From Phorcus lineatus (lineage: Eukaryota; Mollusca; Gastropoda; Trochida; Trochidae): a DNA stretch of 64,000 nt. Of the stretch, positions 1 to 10,250 are shown one piece after another (the stretch's first letter is position 1; the number at the start of each line of letters is the position of its first letter). The notes beneath the pieces were generated by a model. The model was not told the DNA's origin and made no database searches. It worked only from the letters and a program-made list of their open reading frames with translations. Where the stretch lies: contig OV121089.1 of assembly GCA_921293015.1 (NCBI GenBank), positions 44,959,220 to 45,023,219 of the forward strand. The letters are read 5' to 3'. Both the position numbers and the translations under genes were made by a program.

Positions 1-200
1 TCATAAGACAGATGAAAAGAAAGAAGATGGACCAGAAGTATTGTAAATAACATAATGAACATTATTTATTCAATGCAAACCAAAGACAACCAAAATGCAA
101 CATTTCATCTTACTCAGTATATATGCACTGCTCATTTCAATCGATAATTAGTCTGTGCACTAGATCTGTTGTTTCATTCATTGCAAATTAGTATTTGATT

Positions 201-213
201 ATATAAGCCTTTT
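201..213 (+). repeat. Target-site duplication, left copy (right copy 538-550)
   Basis: The sequence atataagcctttt is repeated exactly at 538-550, directly flanking the SINE at 214-537. This shows insertion by target-primed reverse transcription. Confidence 0.9.
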
Positions 214-537
214 TGGGGCGGGATAGCGCAGTGGTTAGCTTAGTGGTGGCTTCCGATCAAGAGGTCCGTGGTTCGAATCCTGCCAGGGGCTCGGCAACTT
301 TGTCTGCAGTAGAGAACAGTTCTACATGCAGTCAGGTTTGGGTACAATGCTGCACTGAGTTTCAGCGCAGTACCACCCATGGTTCGCTAGTTCAAGCCGA
401 TGCTCGCAGGTTTCACCGCAATGCAAAGCCACAATAGTGTTGCGGGGTTTCTCCCTGCGATAATACTAGCAGCCGCGATATAAGTGAAATAATCTTGAAA
501 GCGGTGTAAAACCCTAACTCACTCACTCACTCACTCA
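214..537 (+). mobile_element. tRNA-derived SINE, full length, with target-site duplication
   Basis: The head has a Pol III A box (tagcgcagtgg) and a perfect B box (ggttcgaatcc). A central domain includes gtttcaccgcaatgcaaagc and tttctccctgcgataatac. The 3' end, gcggtgtaaaaccc, leads into an (actc)n tail. A perfect 13-bp duplication, atataagcctttt, lies at 201-213 and 538-550. It is the best-preserved member of the family in this window, and the intact duplication and promoter suggest a fairly recent insertion. Confidence 0.92.
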
Positions 538-550
538 ATATAAGCCTTTT

Positions 551-1490
551 CCAAGTGTATCTGTTAAATCTGTTTCCCATTCTCCGATGCCCCTTCCAGT
601 AAGCTGCAGCTGGTCCTCTAACGATCCACCAGATCCACCAGATCCAGTTCCTGCCTCTGTACTGATTGTTCTAGGCGGAGTTCTCTTGTGTGAACTAACC
701 CTCAGCGGGAAATTAACAAACTAACATGGGAACTACGTTGCCGTATTCGCATAAGCCTCGGCTTGTTTACCAATCCGGTTCAATTCTTCAGAAATAAATA
801 TGTTTAAATCAAACAAACGTAATAATAGCCCTCCCTGAAAACACATGCAGAGCTTAGGAAAAACAGGTTGATGTTAAATTGCTCTTCAGTCCTTACAGTC
901 AATATTTATCCATTCATTATATAATCTTTCTTTGCTGAGTGCCAATTATGTAATAAAGGGCTTGGGAAAGATGGAGTAAATTGCCACTTTGAATCCGGTC
1001 ATTAAGGACAAGAACTCTTTAACTCAGAAATTATTGGCTGGAGATTTGGTTGTTTCTTCGAATGGCTTACATGTTAGTTTTCATTTGTTAGTTTCTCTTG
1101 CTAGAAGAATCTTACTGTGTGACACAGTAAATCTGCTTCGATTTGTAAATCTTTTCCCTAGCCCTTTACGCTGGATTAATTCATCTAAATAAAGTAATTC
1201 ATTATCTCAATAAATCAGCTAAAGGTTTATTCTCAGAATAAATCAGGTGGATTCCAATTGCTTGAATAAAAACGGAATCTGTTGATTATGATTCAGTAAA
1301 TACATATTCACCCTTTTTCCAAATTGCCTAAGTTTATTTTTTGCACGGACCCCTGTTTAGCAAAACTGCAATATAAAGTTGTTGCTTAATGGTTCATTTG
1401 AATAAGCTCAAATACAATGCCAGAATTCTAACCATTTACCAGAAAGGATGGTACCATGTTCGGCACGTTTGACTTCAGATAAAGAGTGTT
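551..1490. other. Intron, nothing specific recognised
   Basis: A mixed stretch (600-780) has a duplicated gatccaccag; the rest is AT-rich. The frame at 989-1192 is without features. Confidence 0.5.
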
Positions 1491-1610
1491 TGGTTTGAAA
1501 CCGTACAAGGGCTTGGTAACATTATCAGCTTCAGAGAACTTTTCTACATTGTGTTTGGTGTGGGTGCAATATGTAGAAATTCAGTTAGTACCAACCATAC
1601 TTTGTGTCTT
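1491..1610 (+). mobile_element. Old fragment of the tRNA-SINE family
   Basis: It carries diverged matches to the SINE body: gggcttggtaac, then cagagaacttttctaca, then gtgggtgcaatat, then ttagtaccaaccat. The A box and the 3' tail are missing. A still weaker echo (ttttctaca, gcaataatatgtagaaat, ttgctagtt) lies at about 1850-1940 and is not listed separately. Confidence 0.55.
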
Positions 1611-2059
1611 TTACTTCAGAAAAGAGTCCTTGGTTTGAATCTTTACTTTGACTTTGCAACAATATAAACTAAAGAAAATTACAGTTCAGCATGCAAAGTA
1701 AAATTTCATTGGACCATCAAAAAAGTCACTACTTATCCATCATTTTTACTTACCCAACTTCAATTATGTAAAAAAGGAATGGCAAGACAAAACAAGATTC
1801 ATTACTGTGGATCATTAGGCCTGGTGGTTGATTCCTTACTTAGCATGTCAAGATCATCTTTGTAAAAATATTTTCTACAAGATATTTGGTTTAAGGCAAT
1901 AATATGTAGAAATTTACCACCAATAATTTGCTAGTTCATATTTATGGATCGCAAATTCAAATTCAATACATAACTGCAAACGGTAGTGTGGCATCTTTGT
2001 CTACAAAATTACTGGAATGAAAATGACTTCAATTTGCTGCAATGAGTCCCAAGTTAGGT

Positions 2060-2365
2060 GGGGGCGGGATAGCGCAATGGTTAGTGCATTTGGCTTTGGA
2101 TTAGGAGGTCTGGGGCTCAGGGGCTCAACAACTTTGCCTGCAGTAGAGAACTTTTCAACAAACAGCAAGGTTTTGGTGCAATGCTACATTGACTTTCAGT
2201 ACAGTACTACCCATGGTTCGCTAGTTACAGCTGATGCTCGCAGGTTTCACCTAAATGCATAGCCACAATGGTGTCATGGGCTTTCTGCCTGCAATGATAC
2301 TAGCAGCCGCGTTTAAGTGAAATACTCTTGAAAGCGGCGTTAAACCCCAGATCACCTCACCTCAC
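2060..2365 (+). mobile_element. tRNA-derived SINE, near full length
   Basis: This is the same family as 214-537. The A box (tagcgcaatgg) is present, the B box is damaged, the central domain (caggtttcacctaaatgc, tttctgcctgcaatgatac) is clear, and the end reads gcggcgttaaacccc followed by atcacctcacctcacc. A 12-bp duplication with one mismatch (cccaagttaggt at 2048-2059, cccaagttatgt at 2366-2377) flanks it. The accctc-type tail differs from the actc tail of the first copy. Confidence 0.9.
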
Positions 2366-2377
2366 CCCAAGTTATGT

Positions 2378-3929
2378 TAAACCTTTTCTACATTGGTTTG
2401 GTATGCAGTCAAATATCAAGGTTATTACAGGTGAAAAGACTCACCTTTTGTGCAGCATGATTTCAGACGTCAAATTGAAAAAACTATCAGAGTCCTATTT
2501 CACACATTAAGAGTCTAAATCAAGATTTAGGAAGGGCTATTCAACTATTTAATTGATAACTTTATGAAAAACAATTTAATGCTTTCAGAAAAATATAATG
2601 AAAATAAGATGAGACAGTGTTGCTACATTATATTTTGGTAAGTCCCAATTTCTTATCTCAGAGTAGAAATAGAAAAAGCCACTTTAATAAAATCAGATAT
2701 ATTAAGTGTTGTATACATGTCCCTCCTCTTCAAGTTCTTCCAGCTGATATAAGTGTGACAAAGAGGGGTCCTACTTTTATTTGATTATATTTGATTTTAG
2801 ATTTCTATTCTCAGCTGCTCTGCATGAGTCTACAGATACTGTGTTTTGTCAACCCCAGCTGTTGCTAATTCTTTTTCACAAACAACCTACCTCAGGTGTA
2901 TTGATGGCTTACTGGAACAGCTTAGCAACAAATCTGGACTAGTTTTCATTGATTCATTCACAATTTTCTTACTAAATATGCTTCTTCAGGTCCTTGGATA
3001 TTATTTTACTAGATATATAAATTTATTTAGTCTATTCAGTTGACTGAACTAGTTGATTTGGGATCACACCATCTTCAATAAATATATGCTTGTATTTTTT
3101 CTGATCGAGTCCCACAGAGTCAAACAACAACCCCAGCACTGACTGCACCAACAGCTAACCAACTCGCATCCCAGGACTCATGCCCTTATCAATTCTGATG
3201 TTTCTGTGAATTGGTCTCTCTGAATGGTTTATCAATGTCTGATTTAACAGATTATTATAGAAACATTTCTATTGAATCAATGCTCAACTTTCAGTTTGTG
3301 TATGACATGTTACTCATTTAAATATGGATGGTTTAATTATGTTTCTTGATCTAAAGAGAATTGGTTAAAAGTATTTCATTTTGAAAAAGATTTGTGAAAA
3401 GAAAACCTAACTTATTTTTATAAAGATATATAAATATTCAAATTGTAAATAAAGGAAGACATGAAAATAGAGAAAATGACAAGCAGCTTCGTTTCAGTTT
3501 GATACACAGATGAACGGAAAGAGAAGGAGAGCACTTTGATGTCAGTTCCCAAAGACATTAGATGATTTAAGTGCAAAACAACCTTCTTCTTGGCTGAGCA
3601 TTTCCTTCTCAAATGGAGCCAAGTCATTAGCATTACACTTCCAAATTAATTACATCAAGACCGTCAGCTGAACTGGAAAATCTTCTCCTAACTATTTCCA
3701 TGAACCTTCCCCTTGTGCTTGCCACAAAAAACCTATAAAAGATCGTTTGACACGATGCGGTAGAGAATTAATTGTCTTTCATGTATTTGAGGGCCAAGGC
3801 ATGTAATCCTGCGCTAATTGTAAGTGTTGCGTGAAGATTACGCTGTCTGCACCGTGAATACAGCACAGAACAGAATGTGTGAGGAAACATCGACTTGTCT
3901 CATTTCTTGTTTTGCAATGATGTTAAGAA
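2378..3929. other. Intron, mostly featureless
   Basis: AT-rich with no repeat identified. The part from about 3660 to 3880 is richer in GC and CpG (gacacgatgcggtagag, gttgcgtgaagattacgctg) and may be a conserved element, with weak support. Confidence 0.4.
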
Positions 3930-4760
3930 TAGTTAGGGTTGGGGTTAGGGTTGATTGACATTAAGTCTATGATAAATGATTCTGAAAAATAACTGTTATT
4001 AAATGTAACAAAGGAGTCTTAAAAGCTATATGTTTTTATAATTCAAATCTAAACTTTGTTTTATGCTGAGGTCAAAATAGATTTTAAACTACAGTCTGGG
4101 TGTTAAACTTACGTTAGGATGATTGACATTTTGGTTAGGGTTTTATTGTGGTAAGGGTTAGGGGTCAATTAATGCTGGTTAGGGCTGGTTAAGCTTGATT
4201 GGATAAGGGGTTCGTTAGGTTATGGTAAGGGTTAGGGGTTGGTTAGGTTATGGTAAGGGTTAGGGGTTGCTTAGGTTATTGTAAGGGTTAGGGGTTGCTT
4301 AGGTTATGGTAAGGGTTAGGGGTTGCTTAGGTTATGGTAAGGGTTAGGGGTTGGTTAGGTTATGGTAAGGGTTAGGGGTTGCTTAGGTTATTGTAAGGGT
4401 TAGGGGTTGCTTAGGTTATTGTAAGGGTTAGGGGTTGCTTAGGTTATTGTAAGGGTTAGGGGTTGCTTAGGTTATGGTAAGGGTTAGGGGTTGCTTAGGT
4501 TATGGTAAGGTTTAGGGGTTGCTTAGGTTATGGTAAGGTTTAGGGGTTGCTTAGGTTATTGTAAGGTTTAGTTTGGGTTGGTACAGGGGTTAGTTTGCTT
4601 TGTGGAAATTGTTTGTTGGGTTGTTTTTGGTTACAATGATGAGAATAGTTAGAGTTAAGGTTATTTCTGGTTATTGGTGGGGTAACAGTTGTGGGTATAG
4701 GGTTATTTTTGGGTTGGCTGCTAGATTGGGGTTAGGGTTAGTGGTCCGAGTTGGTTAGGA
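3930..4760 (+). repeat. TTAGGG-rich degenerate tract around the minisatellite
   Basis: On both sides of the 28-bp array the + strand is full of ggttaggg, gggttagg and ttggggttagggt in imperfect spacing (3930-3955, 4130-4215, 4575-4760). It is strongly T/G-rich on one strand. It looks like a decayed telomere-type or minisatellite tract. Confidence 0.75.
4219..4571 (+). repeat. 28-bp telomere-like minisatellite, about 12.6 copies
   Basis: The unit is gttatggtaagggttagggg plus ttgcttag. Twelve full units run from 4219 to 4554 and a partial one ends at 4571. Units vary at a few fixed positions (g/t at unit position 6, c/g near the end, ggg/ggt in the last three), in patterns suggesting local duplication of pairs and triplets of units. 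Every unit holds ttaggg-like motifs. Confidence 0.95.
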
Positions 4761-4861
4761 GCAGGGTTGATTGCCGATGGACTAAAGGTATAACGTTTAG
4801 ATTGGTCATAAAACTTCGGTCAAAATCATATCATGATTTACATATTGCAATACATATGATG

Positions 4862-4949
4862 CATTATCACTCACCCGTGTAAGATACCGCAGTGTAATAT
4901 TTATACGGCGATATTAAACTAGTGTAATACCGCTACCCATATGACGTCA
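4862..4949 (+). repeat. Left copy of an inverted repeat (partner 8058-8142)
   Basis: About 85 bp, from cattatcactcacccgtgt through gcgatattaaactagtgtaa to atgacgtca, match the reverse complement of 8058-8142 at most positions. The outer ends of both copies carry the tta(t/c)(c/t)actc(a/g)cccgtg motif. I believe this is a dispersed molluscan repeat, but I cannot name the family. Confidence 0.8.
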
Positions 4950-4973
4950 TAATATTGTGTGGTTGTGACGTCA
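4942..4973. promoter_or_regulatory. Two perfect CRE palindromes (tgacgtca)
   Basis: The CREB/ATF octamer tgacgtca occurs at 4942-4949 and again at 4966-4973, with a related cgacgtct at 4984-4991. The first lies inside the left inverted-repeat copy, so these may come with a transposable element. There is no evidence of use. Confidence 0.4.
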
Positions 4974-5159
4974 CAATCTTGGCACCGACGTCTCAATGGC
5001 GCTTTCGCTCGTTTTATACTTAATCATTAACTCGTTTAATAAAAATAGTATTAAATGGAAGGTCGTTTAGTATCCTCTATATATTATGTAATGTTTGACC
5101 TCATACTAGCGTTATATATCTTCTAAGAAACCATCTAGATTATTTTTCTCATGGCACTT

Positions 5160-5260
5160 AGCATATAGCAGAGTGGTAAAGTTGACTTTGACCTTGGGGT
5201 TCCATAAGCAGTGATATAAGTGAAATACTTTATATTGCAGCATTAAATCATTTCACCATA
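5160..5260 (+). mobile_element. Internally deleted tRNA-SINE remnant
   Basis: An A-box-like tagcagagtgg and a head ending in ttggggttcc are followed directly by the SINE 3' end (gtgatataagtgaaatactt, then gcattaaatcatttcacc). The central domain is missing. Confidence 0.6.
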
Positions 5261-7114
5261 ACGTTATGTAACATTTTTATATAAGTATACCAAAACAAAT
5301 GATAGAATAACCACTTGTTATATACTTTGGTAACTTCAAAAGAAATTTGTTTTAAACATATCTATTTCCCAAAAGAAATTGGTAAACAAGCAAATGCTTA
5401 TATCAATACCGCTCCGAAACAGAAAACATAGAAATATGGCATGATGAATATACAGCGGGAAAAATGTATGTAAGAAAATTGTGCATTGTCAAGAAAATTA
5501 TTTGTCAATTATAGTTGTAACGCTCCTTAAGTTTGTTTGAATTCAGCATTTATCGAATTAAACAATAAGAATTAGGGAATCTTTTAATGGCATTCAGAAG
5601 TTGGCCCTTAATCTTCATGTTCACATAAAGTTCTGTATGACAACTTATCTGTCATCACCAAACAGCCCTTTTTTTGACTGTAATGAATGAAATTCACAAT
5701 GTTCCTAATGACTTCACTTGTTATGGCACTAATTCAATTTGCAAAGATAAACATTATGTTGTGACTTATCTACACCAATGATTGTGATAGATATTGAAAT
5801 TTTCAAAAGAATATTTCAAATTTTTTTTTGATCTTTGCTTTCTGTGAATTAATGAGAAATGTGTGATTGTCAGTTTATGAAGGATCTCCAGATCATACTT
5901 ATTGTCTATGCTAATTGTGCTAATGAGTAAGCTTGTGTTGAAGTAAGCTGGAAATCATGACAGTTGACAGGAAGAGTGGATCTGGACAACACTTAGCTAG
6001 ACAAGCTCGTCAATCAAGATATAAGCCTAATATTGTGCTACCTTTGACAGCTGTACCAGGCACTGGCTTGATGGCCTGGGTGAAGTTTGGACACCTTGAA
6101 CTGATAATCACCACTTACAGTGTGGAGCATGATTTAATGCAATGGAGATCTATTTCGATATATTACCACAAATGAATCGTCTTGATCTCGTTACATAGTG
6201 ACTGTAGACAATACTTGTACTATTTTGAAATAATTTAGTAATAATTTGACACTTGCAGCATTAATGAACTTGATTGAAAATTGGATTACTGATAGAAAAA
6301 AGAGAGCCATGAACTCTCTGCAAGATGACTGATTGATACTTGTTCATCTCCTCCCAACTGAAAGAATCATGACACTTATGAAGATGGATCATTTATGTTT
6401 ATATAAAAGGCTCTGATTTGAAAATAAATGTATTGGAAGCTAATGAGATCTTAAGAGAAAACTGCTTATGTTTCATCATTGGATTTACTGGATTGTATGG
6501 GAGCTTCATGCATGTTAATCAGGTGGTGACCTACTCTGTATGCTATAGTTTCTGAATACAACAGATTCACAACAACACAAGGGTCAGCTGGTCACTAAAT
6601 GAGACAGGGTAAATCATGGTCAATCTGAAACATGGTTCTGATCTGTCTTGTTGAATCTTACCTGAAATCTGCATATGGACGTACACCTTTTCCTACTGGA
6701 GTTTACCTGGATACCATTTGCATCTAGGGAAGAGGGAGTTGGAATGTTAAAGTCTGTGCTTGGGACAACCTTCATCGAGTAAGGAGACTGAGGGGATTGA
6801 TCGAGGATTACGCAAGTAACATTGTCTTACTTCTCCGCCGTAAGATGACAGATTGGACCCCTTTGAGTGTGCATGATGCAAAATTCCAATATTCCCCTGT
6901 GACTGAATACCATTTTTGATGAATTGGAATGATTTTGCATTTTTCTAAAACAATTTTCAACCAGCGTGCAAAAATATTTTGTTAATAATTGAGAGAATGA
7001 CCTTCGAGGAGTCTGAAGCATAACCTTGGATCTGAAGAAACTGTATTGTTGCCATCGACCTGATTTAGATGACTCCTCTTCAGTGAGTCCAATTCTTCCA
7101 AGCTGTCCCTGAAT
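5261..7114. other. Intron, nothing specific recognised
   Basis: AT-rich. The frames at 5957-6175 and 6827-7203 have no domain and no splice context. Confidence 0.5.
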
Positions 7115-7430
7115 AGTGAAACTATTGACCTATGTTGATTCCGATTGACACACAACAAAAATATACCTAAAATATACATATACCTAAAAACCAAGTTCTG
7201 CACTATTAAAACTTTCTAGAATCTCATTGACTTATTTTGACTCGGATTTACACATAACAAAAATAGATGTACCCGAAAACCTAAAGAAGTGTTGCGACGG
7301 AAACTTTCTAGAACTGACATTGACTTCTGTTGGCTCATGTTGACAGTATACTTGTATACACAATACTCCAGCCTCTAGAAACTTTGCACTAAAGAAACTC
7401 TATACAGTCTCCATTGACCCGCTCTCCATC
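7115..7430 (+). repeat. Degenerate tandem repeat, unit about 92 bp
   Basis: Recurrent blocks are gaaactattgacctatgttg at about 7117, aaaactttctagaatctcat at 7208, gaaactttctagaactgaca at 7299, and a weaker gaaactttgcac at about 7377. The first two are each followed by a t-g-a-c-t-c-g-like block and a cacaacaaaaat or cataacaaaaat segment. Three to four diverged units. Confidence 0.6.
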
Positions 7431-8057
7431 AATACCCAGTATGTTGGGAGTGATAGATTTCCAGCAGGCAGTTCGATGTGTCAAACCCCAGGTAAATACA
7501 CCTTTGTTTCAGGTATCCACAGACTATTGTTGTCATCGATCGAACACGTCTAGAGTTTGTTTTCATTGAGCTGGTGGTTTTTGTTATAGATCTACTTATA
7601 TGCTTTCCAATTATTTTTCCTGAAGAATTTTCCAGGTAACAATTGTTTCTTGGCTTTTAATTGATCTCTCATTGACTGCTTGTTTCCAACGGGTTCAGAA
7701 TTGTGATTTTTTGTTTAAAGGAAAATGTAATGGAATGGCTTATTTGGTCACATTTTCCCCATTAAATACAGGTTTACACTTTTTGAATTGAAAAAAGAGT
7801 CAAAAGTGTACAGGTTTATGCAAAATATATATTCTGCAGAGGGTAAAACATCTAAACACTCGACCAGATTATCCATAGTTGTAGATTAAGGTGTTTAATG
7901 TCGTAAGAGAAGTGCATGCAGTCAATTTTAGTGTCAACGCTTTTTCATCTTTCTAGTCGGGGAAAAGCATTTAATGTTAACTTGTTGCTTCAGTTGAAAA
8001 ATCCTTGTGTTGGATTTTAAAGATTTTTTTAGTTTCAATTCAATTAAATTAAAATTT

Positions 8058-8142
8058 GATGTCATACGTGCAGCAGTATTACACTAGTTTAATATCGCCA
8101 TCTTAATATTACATTGCAGTATATAACACGGGCGAGTAATAA
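8058..8142 (-). repeat. Right copy of the inverted repeat (partner 4862-4949)
   Basis: Read on the minus strand it gives actcgcccgtgtta, then gcgatattaaactagtgtaa, then tatgacatca, matching 4862-4949. The interior between the copies (3.1 kb) has no transposase-like frame. The pair may be two independent insertions in opposite orientation, or the ends of a non-autonomous element. Confidence 0.8.
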
Positions 8143-8222
8143 GGATATTAATTTAGTGTTATCAAGGTATCAATGAACCTATGACTAATTGATGCCCTAC
8201 TTGAAAATGTTGTTCGGTTTTT

Positions 8223-8488
8223 TATCAAGAGGTCCGTGGTAACTTTGTGCTTGAATGGGCTTGGTAACTTTGTCAGCAGTAGAGAAATTTTCTACAGGCA
8301 GTAAAGTTTTGGTGCCATGATACACTGAATTTCAGCGCTAGTTCCAGCCGATGCCTGCAGGTTTCACCACAATGCATAGCCTCAATGGTGTTACAGGTTT
8401 TCTCCCTGCAATAATACTATGAGCCGTGATATGAGTGAAATACTCTTGAAAGCGGCCTTACACCCCAAAATCACCTCGCCTCACCTCA
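8223..8488 (+). mobile_element. tRNA-SINE, 5'-truncated head
   Basis: It starts within the tRNA-like head (atcaagaggtccgtggt), lacks the A box, then has aactttgtcagcagtagaga, tttcaccacaatgcatagcc, ttctccctgcaataatacta and gcggccttacaccccaaaat with an acctc tail. Confidence 0.85.
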
Positions 8489-8994
8489 TAAAATTGTTAG
8501 AAGCCAGATATTAAGAAATGTGCCTTTAATAGTGATGACAGTGCTAATGAATTCATCTACATCTCTGATCATGGTGCATCATGTGTAGTATGCATTGTTT
8601 ATTAGTCATTGTGTTTAAACTATATTCATCACTATCCTTGGGTATCTGAAAGGTTATTTATCTGAATATACATTTCATGTACATTATATGAGACTCGATC
8701 TAATCAATATGAAAAACTTTGTAGTGTTTCCTTACAAAATGAATCAAAGTTATTTGTAGAATAATGGCATGAGTGGCCACTATTTATTATAAAATTGTCA
8801 AGTTAATTATTTCTTTTATCTTTCTACCAGGAAAATCTTTCTTTTTTTGTAATCAAAGAAATAGGAATTATTTAAATGGCCCTACTAATACCACATATTG
8901 ATTTTTTATTGGATTATTTGGATTCAAAATTTTGTATCAGTTATGTATCTGATTGTTTGATTAATGTATTTCATTGTTTGTAAATGTTTTACAG

Positions 8995-9078
8995 GATGCC
9001 GACCTAAAACAGAAGGAAGAAGAATGTGATATTCTCAAGGCCAGTATCGGCAAACAGAGGGAACATAATCAGGAACTA
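8995..9078 (+). CDS. Internal coding exon of a long coiled-coil protein (exon 1 of 3 seen)
   Basis: The exon follows a polypyrimidine-poor but valid acceptor (tgttttacag) and ends at a good donor (cta|gtaagt). It is 84 nt and 28 codons, phase 0 at both ends. It reads DADLKQKEEECDILK and ends in HNQEL. It is rich in E, K and Q with no P, and hydrophobic or core positions fall in 3-4 spacing (L4, C11, L14, I18, N25, L28), so it covers exactly four heptads of a coiled coil. It is richer in GC than the surrounding intron. The frame joins without a break to the exon at 9739. I do not recognise the family; a centrosomal, ciliary-rootlet, golgin or myosin-tail-like protein are all possible. The start codon lies left of the window. 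Confidence 0.88.
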
Positions 9079-9738
9079 GTAAGTGGAATAAATTCAAACA
9101 TTTTTGTTAATTAGTTTGAAAATTATTACTCAATTATTTTTAGTGAAATATGTACAAAACAATCCTAAGAAGATAATCACTATTCATGAAATTACTGACT
9201 TCATTTGTGCATCAGGATTTCCTTAAGGTTCTATAGCTCTATAAATTTAGGTTTGAAATCATCATACACATAAATTATTCCGAAAAAGCAACCTATTTGC
9301 ATGTATTTTAGTTACATGACATACTCAGCAATACCAACTCATTGTGTCTTTGACACATAAGTTGGCAAAATTACGTGTGAATCATTGGCTCGCGCCGCTA
9401 TCCGGTTTTCGATAATACATCTTGATTTTGTCCTGTTTATTGTCACTATGTTAACTGATAAGCATTGAGATATTAATTTGTATGAACAACCACTATTTGT
9501 CGATGAAATAACGTCATTTTTGAAGTTTGTCATAGTTGACCCCAACAACATATTCTTTGCCCTTGTAAAGGTAACATGAACTCTCTAAGGTAACCTGGAT
9601 TCATAGTAACATAAAAGTATGGTACTAAGTTTAGCAATACATAGATTCATGCAATAACTTAATTCAACAAAAGACGGTTGAAAATACCTTATTTCAATCA
9701 GGTTAAACTTACAAGTCATAACTCTGTTTGTTTTTCAG
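9079..9738 (+). other. Short intron between exons 1 and 2
   Basis: This 660-bp phase-0 intron runs from gtaagt to a pyrimidine-rich acceptor. It is AT-rich, and I see no repeat or conserved-looking block in it. A 70-residue open frame on the minus strand (9339-9551) has no recognisable features and is probably chance. Confidence 0.85.
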
Positions 9739-9828
9739 GAAGCGGACCTCAAATCTTCAGAAGCTCAGAACACTCAGTTGACTTTTGAAATCTCTGATCT
9801 TCACAACAGATTACGCGACTATGATAAG
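9739..9828 (+). CDS. Internal coding exon of the same coiled-coil protein (exon 2 of 3 seen)
   Basis: It has a classical acceptor (gtttgtttttcag) and a donor (aag|gtatgt). It is 90 nt and 30 codons, phase 0 at both ends. It reads EADLKSSEAQNTQLTFEISD and then LHNRLRDYDK. Joined to the previous exon, the heptad register continues (L32, S35, N39, L42, I46, L49, L53, Y56 of the joined product). Because both borders are phase 0, skipping this exon would keep the frame but shift the heptad register by two residues. Strand, phase and composition agree with the exons at 8995 and 63913. The function beyond coiled-coil assembly cannot be read from this piece. Confidence 0.9.
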
Positions 9829-10164
9829 GTATGTAGATTCAACTTGCTACTTCATTCAGAGGGTTTTTTATTATTGCATGCATAAGGAGTCAATACATAC
9901 TTCCGGCAGCAAACAAACCTCATCAATTTACCATTGGTGAGGAATCAAGTCTGATATTGATGACTTGGCAAGATCACTGCAGCCAGTAGACGAAAGACAA
10001 TGATTATAATGCAGGAGGTTTGATTGTAATGTACTCTCGTAAGTGTACTTGGCTTGGTTGCAATGACTATCAGTTGATACACCTAGGAGTGTCACCTAGA
10101 TATTGCACACCACTAACAATCTACATACACTTGCAATGCAAGGTACTATTTCCCTGCGCGGTAT

Positions 10165-10250
10165 AATCCATTGATGCCTACAGGTTTCATTGGATTACAC
10201 AAACATGACAGAGTTGCTGGCCTTCTTCTCGAAATCTTCCTATAGCCAAT
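10165..10250 (+). mobile_element. Possible old SINE central-domain fragment
   Basis: gatgcctacaggtttcattg, then a diverged cctatgttgctggccttcttctc-like stretch, ending in ctcgaaatcttcct resembles the SINE block gatgcctgcaggtttcacca ... ttctccctgcaat. The match is short and diverged. Confidence 0.35.

Larger units (their letters stand above)
1..8994 (+). other. Upstream intron of the coiled-coil gene (left end outside the window)
   Basis: There is no convincing exon before 8995, and the exon there begins with an acceptor, so this stretch is most simply intron. It holds SINEs, SINE fragments, a telomere-like minisatellite and an inverted repeat pair, each listed separately. An unseen exon of this or another gene cannot be excluded. 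Confidence 0.7.

Noticed and set aside
215-295. Possible functional tRNA gene
   Set aside because: A and B boxes are present but the rest does not fold as a tRNA and the SINE body follows directly.
213-437. 74-codon open frame
   Set aside because: It lies wholly within the SINE at 214-537; the same holds for frames at 2017-2262, 15922-16110 and 60214-60423.
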